A DNA stretch of 29,673 bases from a virus, in IMG/VR virus record IMGVR_UViG_3300027699_000003, positions 1-29,673 of that record; one strand, written 5' to 3'. This document shows, piece after piece, positions 22,942 through 29,673 of this stretch. The notes under the pieces are model-generated. The model worked only from the letters and a program-made list of their open reading frames with translations, did no database searches and was not told the origin of the DNA. Within the stretch, counting starts at the first letter, position 1; the number at the start of each line of letters is the position of its first letter. A program made the position numbers and the translations under genes.

Positions 22942-24824
22942 TGAGTTATAAATTAAATAAAACAGACGGAAGTTTATTAGTTGATTTAGTTGACGGGCAG
23001 TTAGATACAACTACAACTGATATCTCTTTAATTGGAAAAAATTATACAGGGTTTGGTGAATCATTAAATGAAAATTTAATTAAAATGCTGGAGAATTTTT
23101 CTAAAGCATCTGCTCCTAGCAATCCTTTAATTGGTCAATTATGGTATGATACAACAACTCAACGAGTAAAAGTATATGACGGTGTTGGCTTTAGAACAAG
23201 TGGTGCACCGGCAGTAGACTCGCAACAACCAGCTACATTAGTTGCTGGCGATCTTTGGATTGATAGTTTAAATAATCAATTACATTTTTATGATGGTACT
23301 GATTTAGAATTAGCAGGACCACTTTATACTAAAGCTCAAGGTAAAAGTGGATTTGAAGTTTCTACACTTATAGATACATTTAATAATAGTCAAATAGTAA
23401 TGAAATATTTTGTTGCTGGTACTATAGTAGGTGTATGGAGTAATACAGAATTTATACCAGCAGTTGGATTTACAATTTCAGGAATAACTGGATCTATTAA
23501 AAAAGGATTCACACCAGTTAGTCTTGATGATTTTAGATGGCGTGGTATTGCCGATGAAGCTAGTGCATTAAGAACCTCAGGTGGCATTGTTAAATCAGCA
23601 GAGAAATTTTTACCTGCAGACGCCGACGCAACTACAACAGGTTCATTAACAGTACAAAATACCGGCGGACTTACAATTGGTCTAGCACAAAATAATATTT
23701 TAAAAGTAGTAGGTACATCTTTTGTTACTGAAAACCAGTTATCAAATCATGATTGGAAAGTTAGAGTTAGAAAGCCAACAGGATTTATTGATGCTCTTGT
23801 AGTTGATACATCAGAAGAGCATTTCGGAATTTTTAAATCAGACCCGCAACACGCACTTCATGTAGGCGGTGATATGAAAGTTGAAGGCGACTTTATAGTA
23901 GGTGGTACTTCACTTTTTGTAGAAACAACAAATTTAAGAGTGCAAGATAAGAATATTGAATTAGCAATAACAAGTGATAGTACTGTACTTGATAATGCTG
24001 GAGTAGATGGCGGAGGTATTATACTTAAAGCCAATCAAGCCAGTTTAAATGTAGATAAAGAATGGGTATGGAAAAATAATGCAGGCGACGCCGATTCACA
24101 ATCGTGGACTAGTTCAGAGAATATTGATTTAGCCTCAAATAAACATTATATGATTGATGGGGTGAAGGTATTAGAGCACAATGAATTAGGAGGCCAAGTA
24201 TTAAAGTCATCTTTAACAAGTGTTGGAACACTTGCAACACTAAATGTTGATAAATTAAGGTTTTGTGGTGATCCTGCTTCTGGTGGTGCTGGAGCAAATA
24301 CTATTCAATCTATAGATATTGGATTACGAATTAAGAGTGCAGGTGCTATTGAACTTGATACTGCTCAAGAAATTACAGGGGTAGCTGAGCCCACAACTAA
24401 TTCATCAGTTGCAACCAAGTATTATGTAGATGATCAAATAAATCTAGAGCCTGTTATTATGAATTTAGACGTAACTGGGTTAAGTTCTACTGAAATTGCT
24501 TCAATTATTGAAGATATATATCCAGCTAATAACAAAAGACCAGGGTCGTATGCTTATATAATTACTTCATCATTAACGGGAGCAACTGTAAGCGGAATTA
24601 ATGTAGATACACCAGTTTTAACTAAATCACTTATAGCAGTTGATTCAAATGGTGTACAAAATGAGAGTGTATTACAAGATATTGCATTTACGGCGGCAAG
24701 CGGTACTGTAAATATAACGATTCAACGTGGTTTGAAACGGTTTCAAACAGTTGGTTCACCTGGATCACTTGTTTGGCAGTTTGAGAGTAACATTAATTCT
24801 ACCCATGTACCGCCATTGTGGTAG
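22941..24824 (+). CDS. Tail fibre, second paralog
   Basis: The product has 627 residues. Its N-terminal 115 residues repeat the domain of the previous gene: TTTDISLIGKNYTGFG, NLIKMLENFSKAS, IGQLWYDTTTQRVKVYDG and GDLWIDSLNNQLHFYDG. From about 300, PQHALHVGGDMKVEGDFIVG, LRVQDKNIELAI and DGGGIILK are fibre motifs common in marine T4-like phages. The C-terminal end has TKYYVDDQINLE and a last beta-rich region without a collar domain. Its start overlaps the stop of the previous gene by one base (TAATG at 22939-22943), so translation is probably coupled. It likely forms a distinct fibre or a different part of the same one. The receptor is unknown. Confidence 0.82.
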   Translation: MSYKLNKTDGSLLVDLVDGQLDTTTTDISLIGKNYTGFGESLNENLIKMLENFSKASAPSNPLIGQLWYDTTTQRVKVYDGVGFRTSGAPAVDSQQPATLVAGDLWIDSLNNQLHFYDGTDLELAGPLYTKAQGKSGFEVSTLIDTFNNSQIVMKYFVAGTIVGVWSNTEFIPAVGFTISGITGSIKKGFTPVSLDDFRWRGIADEASALRTSGGIVKSAEKFLPADADATTTGSLTVQNTGGLTIGLAQNNILKVVGTSFVTENQLSNHDWKVRVRKPTGFIDALVVDTSEEHFGIFKSDPQHALHVGGDMKVEGDFIVGGTSLFVETTNLRVQDKNIELAITSDSTVLDNAGVDGGGIILKANQASLNVDKEWVWKNNAGDADSQSWTSSENIDLASNKHYMIDGVKVLEHNELGGQVLKSSLTSVGTLATLNVDKLRFCGDPASGGAGANTIQSIDIGLRIKSAGAIELDTAQEITGVAEPTTNSSVATKYYVDDQINLEPVIMNLDVTGLSSTEIASIIEDIYPANNKRPGSYAYIITSSLTGATVSGINVDTPVLTKSLIAVDSNGVQNESVLQDIAFTAASGTVNITIQRGLKRFQTVGSPGSLVWQFESNINSTHVPPLW

Positions 24825-24830
24825 GAAATG

Positions 24831-24850
24831 ATAAATATAGTTAATAGGGG
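24831..24850 (+). promoter_or_regulatory. Possible late promoter before the third fibre
   Basis: ATAAATATAGTTAATAGGGG lies in the 37-base gap between fibre genes two and three. It differs at one position from the 19 bases at 2066-2084. AGGGG at 24846-24850 is the ribosome binding site, 11 bases before the ATG at 24862. The conservation of box, spacer and ribosome binding site together suggests one functional unit. Confidence 0.55.
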
Positions 24851-24861
24851 TTAAAACTAAT

Positions 24862-26367
24862 ATGGCATATACAATAGATAGATATAGTGGTGTAACACTA
24901 GTAGTCGTAGAAGATGGTACAGTTGATCAAACTACTGACATTAAATTAGTAGGTAAAAATTATGCTGGATACGGCGAAATTCAAAATGAAAATTTCTTAC
25001 ACTTACTAGAGAATTTTAGTGGTGCGGCGCAACCACCAAAAGCCATTTCAGGACAAATTTGGTTTGACGCTACGTCTAGTAAATTAAAATTTTATGATGG
25101 TTCTAAATTTAGAACTACAGGCGGTGCTGAAGTTGCCGCTACTGCTCCAGCAGGACTAGCCACTGGTGATTTATGGTGGGATTCTGCAAATGAGCAATTA
25201 TATGCTTTTAACGGATCAGGTTATATTTTAGTAGGCCCACAAGGTGTTGGTACTACTGTTTCACAAATGGTATCAAAAACTGTTCGTGATACAACTAGTG
25301 TAAACAGAGTTATTATTGCGGCTACTGTTAATGATGAAGTAATCTTTATTATTAGCTCAGTAGCATTTACAATAGATTCAACTGATCCAACTAACGCTAT
25401 TACAGGATTCGATAGTATTAAGAAGGGTACTACCCTACGTAATACAATAAATGCAACAGGCGGTGTAACTAGTACAACAGATTATTACTGGGGAACTGCA
25501 AGTAACTCATTAAAATTAGAAGGTTATGGTGCTTCAGAATTTGCTCTTGCAGGATCAGGAGCATTTACTTCATTAGCAACGTTCTCCGACGCTGGTATTG
25601 CCATTGGTGACTCCAATGACATGAAAGTTTACATCGAAAATGATAATGAAGGTGTAATACAAAATCAGGTTGGTACAAAAATTAAATTTAAAGTAGATGA
25701 TTCCGGAGGTATTGTTAAAGAACCTCTTACAATAACAGCTGAAGGAATGTATCCACCAACAGATAATACGTTTGAGTTGGGTACAACTTCATTTAAATTT
25801 GCAAATATTCACTCAACTGCATTTACTGGATTAGCTTCACAAGCCGAAACAATGAAAGTTGGTGCTAATTTTAGATCAGCAGATACTGCCGCAACTAATA
25901 ATACTGTAGCAGTTAGAGATGGTAGTGGTAATTTAACTGCAAATTTATTTACAGGTACAGCTACACAGGCACAATATGCTGACTTGGCAGAGAAATATAC
26001 AACTGATACAGAATATGACTTTGGTACAGTGGTTGCAGTTAGCGAAGGTGCATCAAAAGAACTTACAAAATGTGATGTAACAAATGAACAACACACTTTA
26101 GGGTTTGTTGCTCCAGCACCAGTTGGTGTTGTTAGTGAAAGCCCAGCTTATTTAATGAATTCAGATGCAGACGGTCAAAATATTGCACTTAAAGGACGAG
26201 TTCCAGTAAGAGTATTAGGCCCAGTAAACAAAGGTAATGCCGTTTATGCAGGCTTGAATGGAACAGCTACTACGTCAATTGAAAATGGGGCTCTAATAGT
26301 AGGGGTTGCCCTAGAAACAAATACTTCGTCCGCTGAGAAATTAGTAGAATGTATATTAAAGGTATAG
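24862..26367 (+). CDS. Tail fibre, third paralog, with possible self-processing C-terminal domain
   Basis: The product has 501 residues. Residues 1-130 are the shared N-terminal domain again: TTDIKLVGKNYAGYG, NFLHLLENFSGAA, SGQIWFDATSSKLKFYDG and GDLWWDSANEQLYAFNG. Residues about 298-360 show the fibre motif TFELGTTSFKFANIHSTAF, here before the C-terminal domain. From about 362 to 501, QYADLAEKYTTDTEYDFGTVV, SPAYLMN, ALKGRVPVRVLGPVNKGNAV and IVGVALE form a domain I know from many marine and other phage fibres. It resembles the Peptidase_G2 type, an intramolecular chaperone that cuts itself off after folding in some phage appendages. Cleavage here is a hypothesis. The protein is likely a side or long tail fibre. 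Confidence 0.8.
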   Translation: MAYTIDRYSGVTLVVVEDGTVDQTTDIKLVGKNYAGYGEIQNENFLHLLENFSGAAQPPKAISGQIWFDATSSKLKFYDGSKFRTTGGAEVAATAPAGLATGDLWWDSANEQLYAFNGSGYILVGPQGVGTTVSQMVSKTVRDTTSVNRVIIAATVNDEVIFIISSVAFTIDSTDPTNAITGFDSIKKGTTLRNTINATGGVTSTTDYYWGTASNSLKLEGYGASEFALAGSGAFTSLATFSDAGIAIGDSNDMKVYIENDNEGVIQNQVGTKIKFKVDDSGGIVKEPLTITAEGMYPPTDNTFELGTTSFKFANIHSTAFTGLASQAETMKVGANFRSADTAATNNTVAVRDGSGNLTANLFTGTATQAQYADLAEKYTTDTEYDFGTVVAVSEGASKELTKCDVTNEQHTLGFVAPAPVGVVSESPAYLMNSDADGQNIALKGRVPVRVLGPVNKGNAVYAGLNGTATTSIENGALIVGVALETNTSSAEKLVECILKV

Positions 26368-26370
26368 AAA

Positions 26371-27279
26371 ATGGCAGTTGGCGATATAATTACAGCCGCA
26401 AGGTATAATAATCTTCAAAGTAGAGTTGCAACTATTATGGGCGTCGGCTCAGCTGACGATGGCTACGGCCAGACTTTAAATAGTTCGCAAGTAGGAGTTA
26501 CCGACAAAGTAACAGCTACTCATATGGCGTTATTGTTTAATGATATTGTAGCTGGTAGAATCCACCAAACAAATATAACACCTAGCAATATTGCACTTAT
26601 TTCAGGTGCAGATCTAATTGAAGATAGTAATACAGTTAATAAAAAGGGTGTTGCCCAATACGAGAACAGAACTGGTGAACTTGAAACTGAAAAAAACAAT
26701 ATTGATGTAAACCAAGCTAGTGCTGAATCAGGTATTCAAGGCCAATATACTACTCCTTGGAATGGTCAACTTGATCATATTGTTAATGTAACATTTACAG
26801 GTTCAGACCATGCAAGACACTTTTTCAACTCAGGTGGACAAGTCCGCTTAAATGCCAATATTGCTTATGTTGGGACAGAAGAGAAAACTGTTGATTGGAT
26901 GAATATTTTAGCAAATATGGCACAAATTCAGTTTGGGGCTTCTAGTACGTTAGCTACTGGGACAGGATCGGGTGAAGCTTTAAAAGGTTATTTCCAGCTT
27001 ACTACGTCCTACCAAACACTTTTCACTAAACAAGGTACAGGTGATTATACAGAAAACTCTTATGTTGTTGAAGTAAAAGGAAATACTGTACCCTATCCTG
27101 ATATTGTAACATTTAGACTTAATTTTAACGATGATGATCCTACAGATCCAGGTACTCCAACTGATGAAACAGTTAAAGGTACTCTTACAAGCATTGTTAG
27201 TCAATTCCGTGCAACTGGTGTAAACGTTGAAGTTCCAACGCCTACTTATGCCAATGATGCGGGCAGTAACTTAACCTAA
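26371..27279 (+). CDS. Virion structural protein, marine T4-like phage type
   Basis: The product has 302 residues, with no known T4 equivalent. The N-terminal region MAVGDIITAARYNNLQSR, then GSADDGYGQTLNSSQ and VTATHMALLFNDIVAGRIHQ matches a protein family I recall from cyanophage virions. The rest is beta-rich with Gly/Thr turns (TPWNGQLDHIVNVTFTG, SGGQVRLNANIAY) as in receptor-facing tail parts. It begins 3 bases after the third fibre, so it is cotranscribed and may be a fibre partner or cap. The role is inferred from position. Confidence 0.65.
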   Translation: MAVGDIITAARYNNLQSRVATIMGVGSADDGYGQTLNSSQVGVTDKVTATHMALLFNDIVAGRIHQTNITPSNIALISGADLIEDSNTVNKKGVAQYENRTGELETEKNNIDVNQASAESGIQGQYTTPWNGQLDHIVNVTFTGSDHARHFFNSGGQVRLNANIAYVGTEEKTVDWMNILANMAQIQFGASSTLATGTGSGEALKGYFQLTTSYQTLFTKQGTGDYTENSYVVEVKGNTVPYPDIVTFRLNFNDDDPTDPGTPTDETVKGTLTSIVSQFRATGVNVEVPTPTYANDAGSNLT

Positions 27280-27305
27280 TTTAAACTCTCCAAAACATTT
27301 TTACT

Positions 27306-27312
27306 GTAAATA
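27306..27312 (+). promoter_or_regulatory. Possible late promoter before the 119-residue gene
   Basis: GTAAATA lies in the 56-base gap. It deviates from the other boxes at one base. The ribosome binding site AGGAGA at 27325-27330 follows, 5 bases before the ATG. A 7-base palindrome lies between them (27311-27325). Weaker than the other candidates. Confidence 0.35.
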
Positions 27313-27325
27313 TACTACTAGTATA
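27311..27325. repeat. Perfect 7-base inverted repeat
   Basis: TATACTA and TAGTATA are exact reverse complements separated by a single C. The palindrome overlaps the end of the GTAAATA box and ends at the ribosome binding site. It could be an operator, a transcript-start hairpin (5-base stem with 5-base loop), or chance in AT-rich DNA. Confidence 0.6.
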
Positions 27326-27335
27326 GGAGACAGTT

Positions 27336-27695
27336 ATGGATGAACGGTTAGCCAAAGCATTAGATTTTTCTAATTATATGGTTACGCTTAATAATCAAAA
27401 GCGTATTTTAAAAGAAAAATATTATGAAAGTGCAGTTCATTACTTTAATGGTGGCCAATTTTCAGTAACTAAAGAGCTGATTACGTTTGTTAGTATGCTT
27501 ATTAGCAAAGGTAATGATTCTGATGTAGTATTACTTGATGATAATGATACTCCAATTAAAATTCAAGATTTAGTTAAATTCTTTGACGATATATTGGACA
27601 TATATTTTACAGCTACTAATGAATATCAAACTGAGTATGAAAAAATTAGAACTAAACGAACAGTTGATGGGTTAGTCCAGTATGAGCAGTCATAA
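27336..27695 (+). CDS. Small conserved protein, unknown function
   Basis: The product has 119 residues, mostly helical and charged. Its core is DFSNYMVTLNNQKRILKEKY, followed by FSVTKELITFVSML and IKIQDLVKFFDDILDIYF. I recall similar proteins in marine T4-like phages but no defined function. It lacks a signal peptide or membrane segment. The probable ribosome binding site AGGAGA at 27325-27330 is strong, which supports the ATG at 27336. The last 14 bases overlap the next gene, so it is the first gene of the sugar cassette's transcription unit or a chaperone for it. This grouping is inferred from overlap alone. Confidence 0.65.
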   Translation: MDERLAKALDFSNYMVTLNNQKRILKEKYYESAVHYFNGGQFSVTKELITFVSMLISKGNDSDVVLLDDNDTPIKIQDLVKFFDDILDIYFTATNEYQTEYEKIRTKRTVDGLVQYEQS

Positions 27696-28536
27696 GCAAG
27701 GTATTTTAATTTTTGCTAGAAACAATGCTCAAATTGATTACATAAAACAAGCTCACTTTTTAGCAAAGCGTGTTAAGGAATATTTAAATCTTCCCACATC
27801 TATAGTTACGGATAGCATAAAGTATCTACATGAAACCTATACAGATTATAAAACTGTATTTGACCAGATTATTGAGGTACCGTATACTAAAGCTCCCAGT
27901 AGCAAACGCTATTATGATGGTGCGAATGTATATAAACAGTTAGAATTTAGGAACGATTTAAGAACTAGTGCATACGATTTAACACCATATGAAGAAACAT
28001 TACTATTAGATAGTGATTACATTGTAAGTAATAGTTTATTTAAACATTGTTTTACACAAGACCATGATTTTTTAATTTATAAAGATGCATACGATTTATG
28101 TGATCATAGAGATTTTCCAGAATTTGTTCATATTAGTGATACTAGTGTTGATTTTTACTGGGCAACTTGTGTATTTTTTAGAAAAACAGAAACTAATAAA
28201 ATATTTTTTGACCTAACAAAGCATATACAAGAAAACTGGCAACACTATAATAGTATTTTTCAAATTAATAAACGTACCTTTCGTAACGACTGGGTGTTTA
28301 GTATTGCAGTACATATAATGAATGGTTATCAACGAGGAGATTTTTCACACTCATTACCTAGTAAATTATACTATACAAGCGGCCTGGATATTTGTTGGGA
28401 AATAAAAGACGATCAGTTTTTCTTTTTAATACAAAAAGAGAAATTCTTAGGTGAATATACGCCTTTAAAAATTAGAGGTAGTAGTGTTCATGTAATAAAC
28501 AAGTTTAGTCTTAATAGGGTAATAGATAATGAGTAA
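27682..28536 (+). CDS. Glycosyltransferase-like protein, first of two
   Basis: The product has 284 residues. It has a GT-A-like layout: an N-terminal strand GILIFARN, a helix with YIKQAHFLAKRV, then TLLLDSDYIV with the DxD-type metal/nucleotide-sugar motif at D110-S111-D112. The later stretch VDFYWATCVFFRKTE matches the acceptor side of GT8-like enzymes, and NDWVFSIAVHIMNG resembles their last conserved region. It most likely transfers a sugar from a nucleotide donor. The sugar and acceptor are unknown. It is paralogous to the next gene in layout (start, DxD position, Trp-rich ends), and overlaps both neighbours (14 and 8 bases), so they are expressed together. Confidence 0.75.
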   Translation: MSSHKQGILIFARNNAQIDYIKQAHFLAKRVKEYLNLPTSIVTDSIKYLHETYTDYKTVFDQIIEVPYTKAPSSKRYYDGANVYKQLEFRNDLRTSAYDLTPYEETLLLDSDYIVSNSLFKHCFTQDHDFLIYKDAYDLCDHRDFPEFVHISDTSVDFYWATCVFFRKTETNKIFFDLTKHIQENWQHYNSIFQINKRTFRNDWVFSIAVHIMNGYQRGDFSHSLPSKLYYTSGLDICWEIKDDQFFFLIQKEKFLGEYTPLKIRGSSVHVINKFSLNRVIDNE

Positions 28537-29365
28537 AGGGTTTGTATTTTTAGCACAAAATAGTGAAGACGATTATGTTTTACAAGCGTGTTTATTAGCC
28601 ATGAGCTTAAAAGCAACTCAGGAAGATTGTAATATTTGTTTAATTACTAATGATGATGTTCCAGCAAAGTATAAAAAGCTATTTGACGTCATTAAAGAAA
28701 TTCCATGGAATGATAGTGCAAAAGATAAAGAGTGGAAAGTAGATAATCGTTGGAAACTATATCATGCATCACCGTATGATGAAACAATTGTACTTGATAC
28801 AGATATGTTGGTATTACAAGACTTAACAAACTGGTGGTCATTCTTAAAAAATTATGATTTATTTTTTGTTAACCGTGTTTATACATACAGGGGAGAATTA
28901 ATAACAAGTGATTATTACCGTAAAACATTTACTGCAAATAATCTACCTAACTTATATGCAGGGTTTCATTATTTTAAAAAATCAGAGTTTGCAAAAGAGT
29001 TTTATACTTGGTTAGAATTAGTAATGAATAATTGGGAACTGTTTTATGGCAAGTATGCTAAAGAATTGTACCAAAAAAGGGTAAGTGTTGATTTAAGTGC
29101 GGCAATAGTTGCTAAAATACTTGACTGTGATAAGAAGATTACAAATAATAAGAGTTTATTTCCTAGTTTCACACATATGAAGACTTATGTACAAGGCTGG
29201 GAAAACAGTAGTAGCAAATGGCAGAATCGTGTAGGTAGTTATTTGACTCCAGACCTAAAATTAAAAGTAGGGAACCATATGCAACAAGGAATTTTTCATT
29301 ATACTGAGAAAGATTTTGTTACACATGACAAAATTAAGAAATATAGGAAGTGGTTAGGCGTATGA
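28529..29365 (+). CDS. Glycosyltransferase-like protein, second of two
   Basis: The product has 278 residues. It repeats the layout of the previous gene: GFVFLAQNSEDDYVLQACLLAMSL at the N-terminal end, ETIVLDTDMLVLQDL with the DxD-type motif at D90-T91-D92, NLYAGFHYFKKSEFAKEFYTW in the middle, and a VSVDLSAAIVAKIL region near the C-terminal end. It is probably a GT-A-fold enzyme of the GT8 or a related family. It starts within the end of the previous gene and its stop is overlapped by the next start (ATGA at 29362-29365). The two enzymes may add two successive sugars. The substrate is not visible in the sequence. Confidence 0.75.
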   Translation: MSKGFVFLAQNSEDDYVLQACLLAMSLKATQEDCNICLITNDDVPAKYKKLFDVIKEIPWNDSAKDKEWKVDNRWKLYHASPYDETIVLDTDMLVLQDLTNWWSFLKNYDLFFVNRVYTYRGELITSDYYRKTFTANNLPNLYAGFHYFKKSEFAKEFYTWLELVMNNWELFYGKYAKELYQKRVSVDLSAAIVAKILDCDKKITNNKSLFPSFTHMKTYVQGWENSSSKWQNRVGSYLTPDLKLKVGNHMQQGIFHYTEKDFVTHDKIKKYRKWLGV

Positions 29366-29673
29366 AACCTCAAATTACGATAGCAGGATATGGATACGTA
29401 GGTAAAGCAGTTCATAGTGTTTTAACTAACGCAAAAATTGTAGATCCTAAGTATAATAAAGAGTCAATATCATCTTGGTGGAATAAACCAGGTGGAGTAA
29501 TCATATGTGTAGGTACTCCAACGTTTCAAGGTGTTTGTCAAATGAAAAATGTTATTGATGTTGTAAAGCAAGTACCTAATAGAATACCTATTTTAATAAA
29601 AAGCACAATAAGTTTACGTGGGTGGGAAACATTAATAACAATGTTTGGTAATAAGCCTATAACTTTTAGTCCT
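29362..29673 (+). CDS. Nucleotide-sugar dehydrogenase (UDP-glucose/GDP-mannose type), N-terminal part
   Basis: Only the first 104 residues are inside the window; the gene continues past the end. The N-terminal Rossmann motif TIAGYGYVGKAV (GYGYVG at 9-14) binds NAD. CVGTPT (49-54) and KSTIS (80-84) are the other landmarks of this family, whose members oxidise UDP-glucose to UDP-glucuronate or GDP-mannose to GDP-mannuronate. The region between the Rossmann motif and CVGTPT is unusually short (34 residues), suggesting a compact phage version. The start is chosen because ATG overlaps the previous stop (ATGA). The catalytic Cys and Lys lie beyond the window, so activity and substrate cannot be judged. 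It probably supplies a uronic-acid sugar to the two glycosyltransferases upstream. Confidence 0.8.
   Translation, partial: MKPQITIAGYGYVGKAVHSVLTNAKIVDPKYNKESISSWWNKPGGVIICVGTPTFQGVCQMKNVIDVVKQVPNRIPILIKSTISLRGWETLITMFGNKPITFSP

Noticed and set aside
27311-27325. Phage attachment site at the palindrome
   Set aside because: No integrase or second copy of the sequence is visible, and T4-like phages do not normally integrate.
27280-27335. Terminator in the 56-base gap after the 302-residue gene
   Set aside because: The only inverted repeat is AT-rich with no run of T after it, so it is not a convincing terminator.
29362-29673. Truncated pseudogene of a sugar dehydrogenase
   Set aside because: The frame is open to the last base, so it is cut by the window edge rather than broken.
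1-29673. tRNA, rRNA, CRISPR array or insertion sequence
   Set aside because: Gaps between genes are all below 60 bases, and I saw no cloverleaf, direct-repeat array or transposase motif.

Overview
The window looks like part of the late, tail-building region of a T4-like myovirus from a low-G+C (AT-rich) marine background. The reasons are the T4 gene order gp5, gp25, gp6, fibre-type proteins that I recognise as typical of marine T4-like phages (cyanophages and pelagiphages), promoter-like ATAAATA boxes of the T4 late type, and tightly packed genes all on the + strand. The host cannot be read from the sequence. The AT-rich composition would suit a SAR11-type host, but that is a guess. No integrase, tRNA, CRISPR array or insertion sequence is visible.

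Region 1 (1-5553) is the baseplate core: the gp5-type central spike or hub protein, the gp25-type wedge/sheath-initiator protein, and a long gp6-type wedge protein. Region 2 (5553-20273) is one uninterrupted frame of 4906 codons, half of the window. It sits where T4 keeps gp7 and its neighbours. It looks like a giant mosaic structural protein: a conserved marine-phage N-terminal part, a cupredoxin-like domain, a split FG-GAP-like propeller, four short segments resembling carbohydrate-binding modules, two Gly-rich GxGY repeats, and a C-terminal array of fibre-like beta repeats.

Region 3 (20295-27279) holds a small structural protein, three tandem fibre genes that share the same N-terminal domain but have different C-terminal ends (tail-collar, unknown, and a possible self-processing/chaperone-like domain), and another structural protein. 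Region 4 (27336-29673) has a small conserved protein followed by a sugar cassette: two related glycosyltransferase-like proteins and the start of a nucleotide-sugar dehydrogenase, cut by the window edge.

The genes are nearly all coupled by 1-14 base overlaps or very short gaps. The few gaps of 20 bases or more (before gp6, the 204-residue protein, the third fibre and the 119-residue protein) each carry an ATAAATA or GTAAATA box about 15-20 bases upstream of a purine-rich ribosome binding site. This suggests a series of late transcription units: baseplate core, then giant protein, then fibres, then sugar modification. The overall reading is a machine for building the baseplate and receptor-binding fibres, with an attached cassette that probably changes sugars on the virion or on the host surface.
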